DNA of 5,591 nt from contig CAAFRM010000177.1 in assembly GCA_900765465.1 (NCBI GenBank), positions 1 to 5,591 on the forward strand, given 5' to 3'. Positions 5,524 through 5,591 of the stretch are shown piece by piece; the stretch's first letter is position 1, and every line of letters starts with the position of its first letter. Under the pieces are notes generated by a model. The model had not been told where the DNA came from and ran no database searches. It saw nothing but the letters and a program-made list of their open reading frames with translations. A program made the position numbers and the translations under genes. The stretch is from an uncultured Prevotella sp. (GTDB taxonomy: Bacteria > Bacteroidota > Bacteroidia > Bacteroidales > Bacteroidaceae).

Positions 5524-5591
5524 ATGGATAAAGTAAGTTATGCTTTAGGCATTGGCATCGGTCGCCAGTTGGCTTCTATGGGTGCAGAGAG
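5524..5591 (+). CDS. FKBP-type peptidyl-prolyl cis-trans isomerase, 5' end only
   Basis: Only the first 22 codons and two bases are inside the window. The peptide starts MDKVSYALGIGIGRQL and continues ASMGAE. The KVSYALGxxIGxxL pattern is typical of the N-terminal dimerisation domain (FKBP_N) of FklB/Mip-like peptidyl-prolyl isomerases, which in the full protein precedes the FKBP catalytic domain. There is no signal peptide or lipobox at this start, so a cytoplasmic form is expected. The ATG at 5524 follows a strong -7 element by 63 bases. The catalytic domain cannot be checked here, so the name rests on the N-terminal motif alone. Confidence 0.8.
   Translation, partial: MDKVSYALGIGIGRQLASMGAE

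Overview
This window looks like an ordinary chromosomal stretch of a Bacteroidota genome, most probably the Prevotella/Segatella group. The evidence is the -7 elements of the TAnnTTTG type ahead of three genes, A-rich leaders without a Shine-Dalgarno sequence ahead of every start codon, moderate GC content, and the character of the proteins. The genus is an inference from protein style, not from a search.

From left to right: positions 1-123 hold a small intergenic repeat cluster with no gene I can support, containing two tandem 32-bp units and five copies of a CRCAGAT core. A strong hairpin terminator (121-161) closes rnr, the gene for the exoribonuclease RNase R (166-2463, minus strand). A 352-bp divergent spacer (2464-2815) follows. 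It carries a clear promoter for the rightward gene, an 11-bp-spaced direct repeat and an 8+8 bp palindrome. The rightward gene (2816-4525) encodes a sodium/phosphate cotransporter with two NaPi-II repeats fused to a C-terminal PhoU-like domain. It converges on a CobB-type sirtuin gene (4651-5349, minus strand), and the two share a long bidirectional terminator hairpin (4563-4617). To the right of the sirtuin, a 174-bp divergent spacer contains facing -7 elements and a palindrome at the predicted sirtuin start site. The window ends 68 bases into an FKBP-type peptidyl-prolyl isomerase gene (from 5524, plus strand).

Each gene appears to be its own transcription unit, since every neighbouring pair is divergent or convergent. 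I see no operon and no sign of a mobile element, phage, CRISPR array, toxin-antitoxin or defence system. The genes are unrelated housekeeping functions: RNA decay, phosphate handling, NAD-dependent deacylation and protein folding. The points most worth a second look are the regulatory DNA ahead of the phosphate transporter, two active-site departures in the sirtuin (loss of the acyl-selectivity arginine and of the zinc tetracysteine), and the repeat cluster downstream of rnr.
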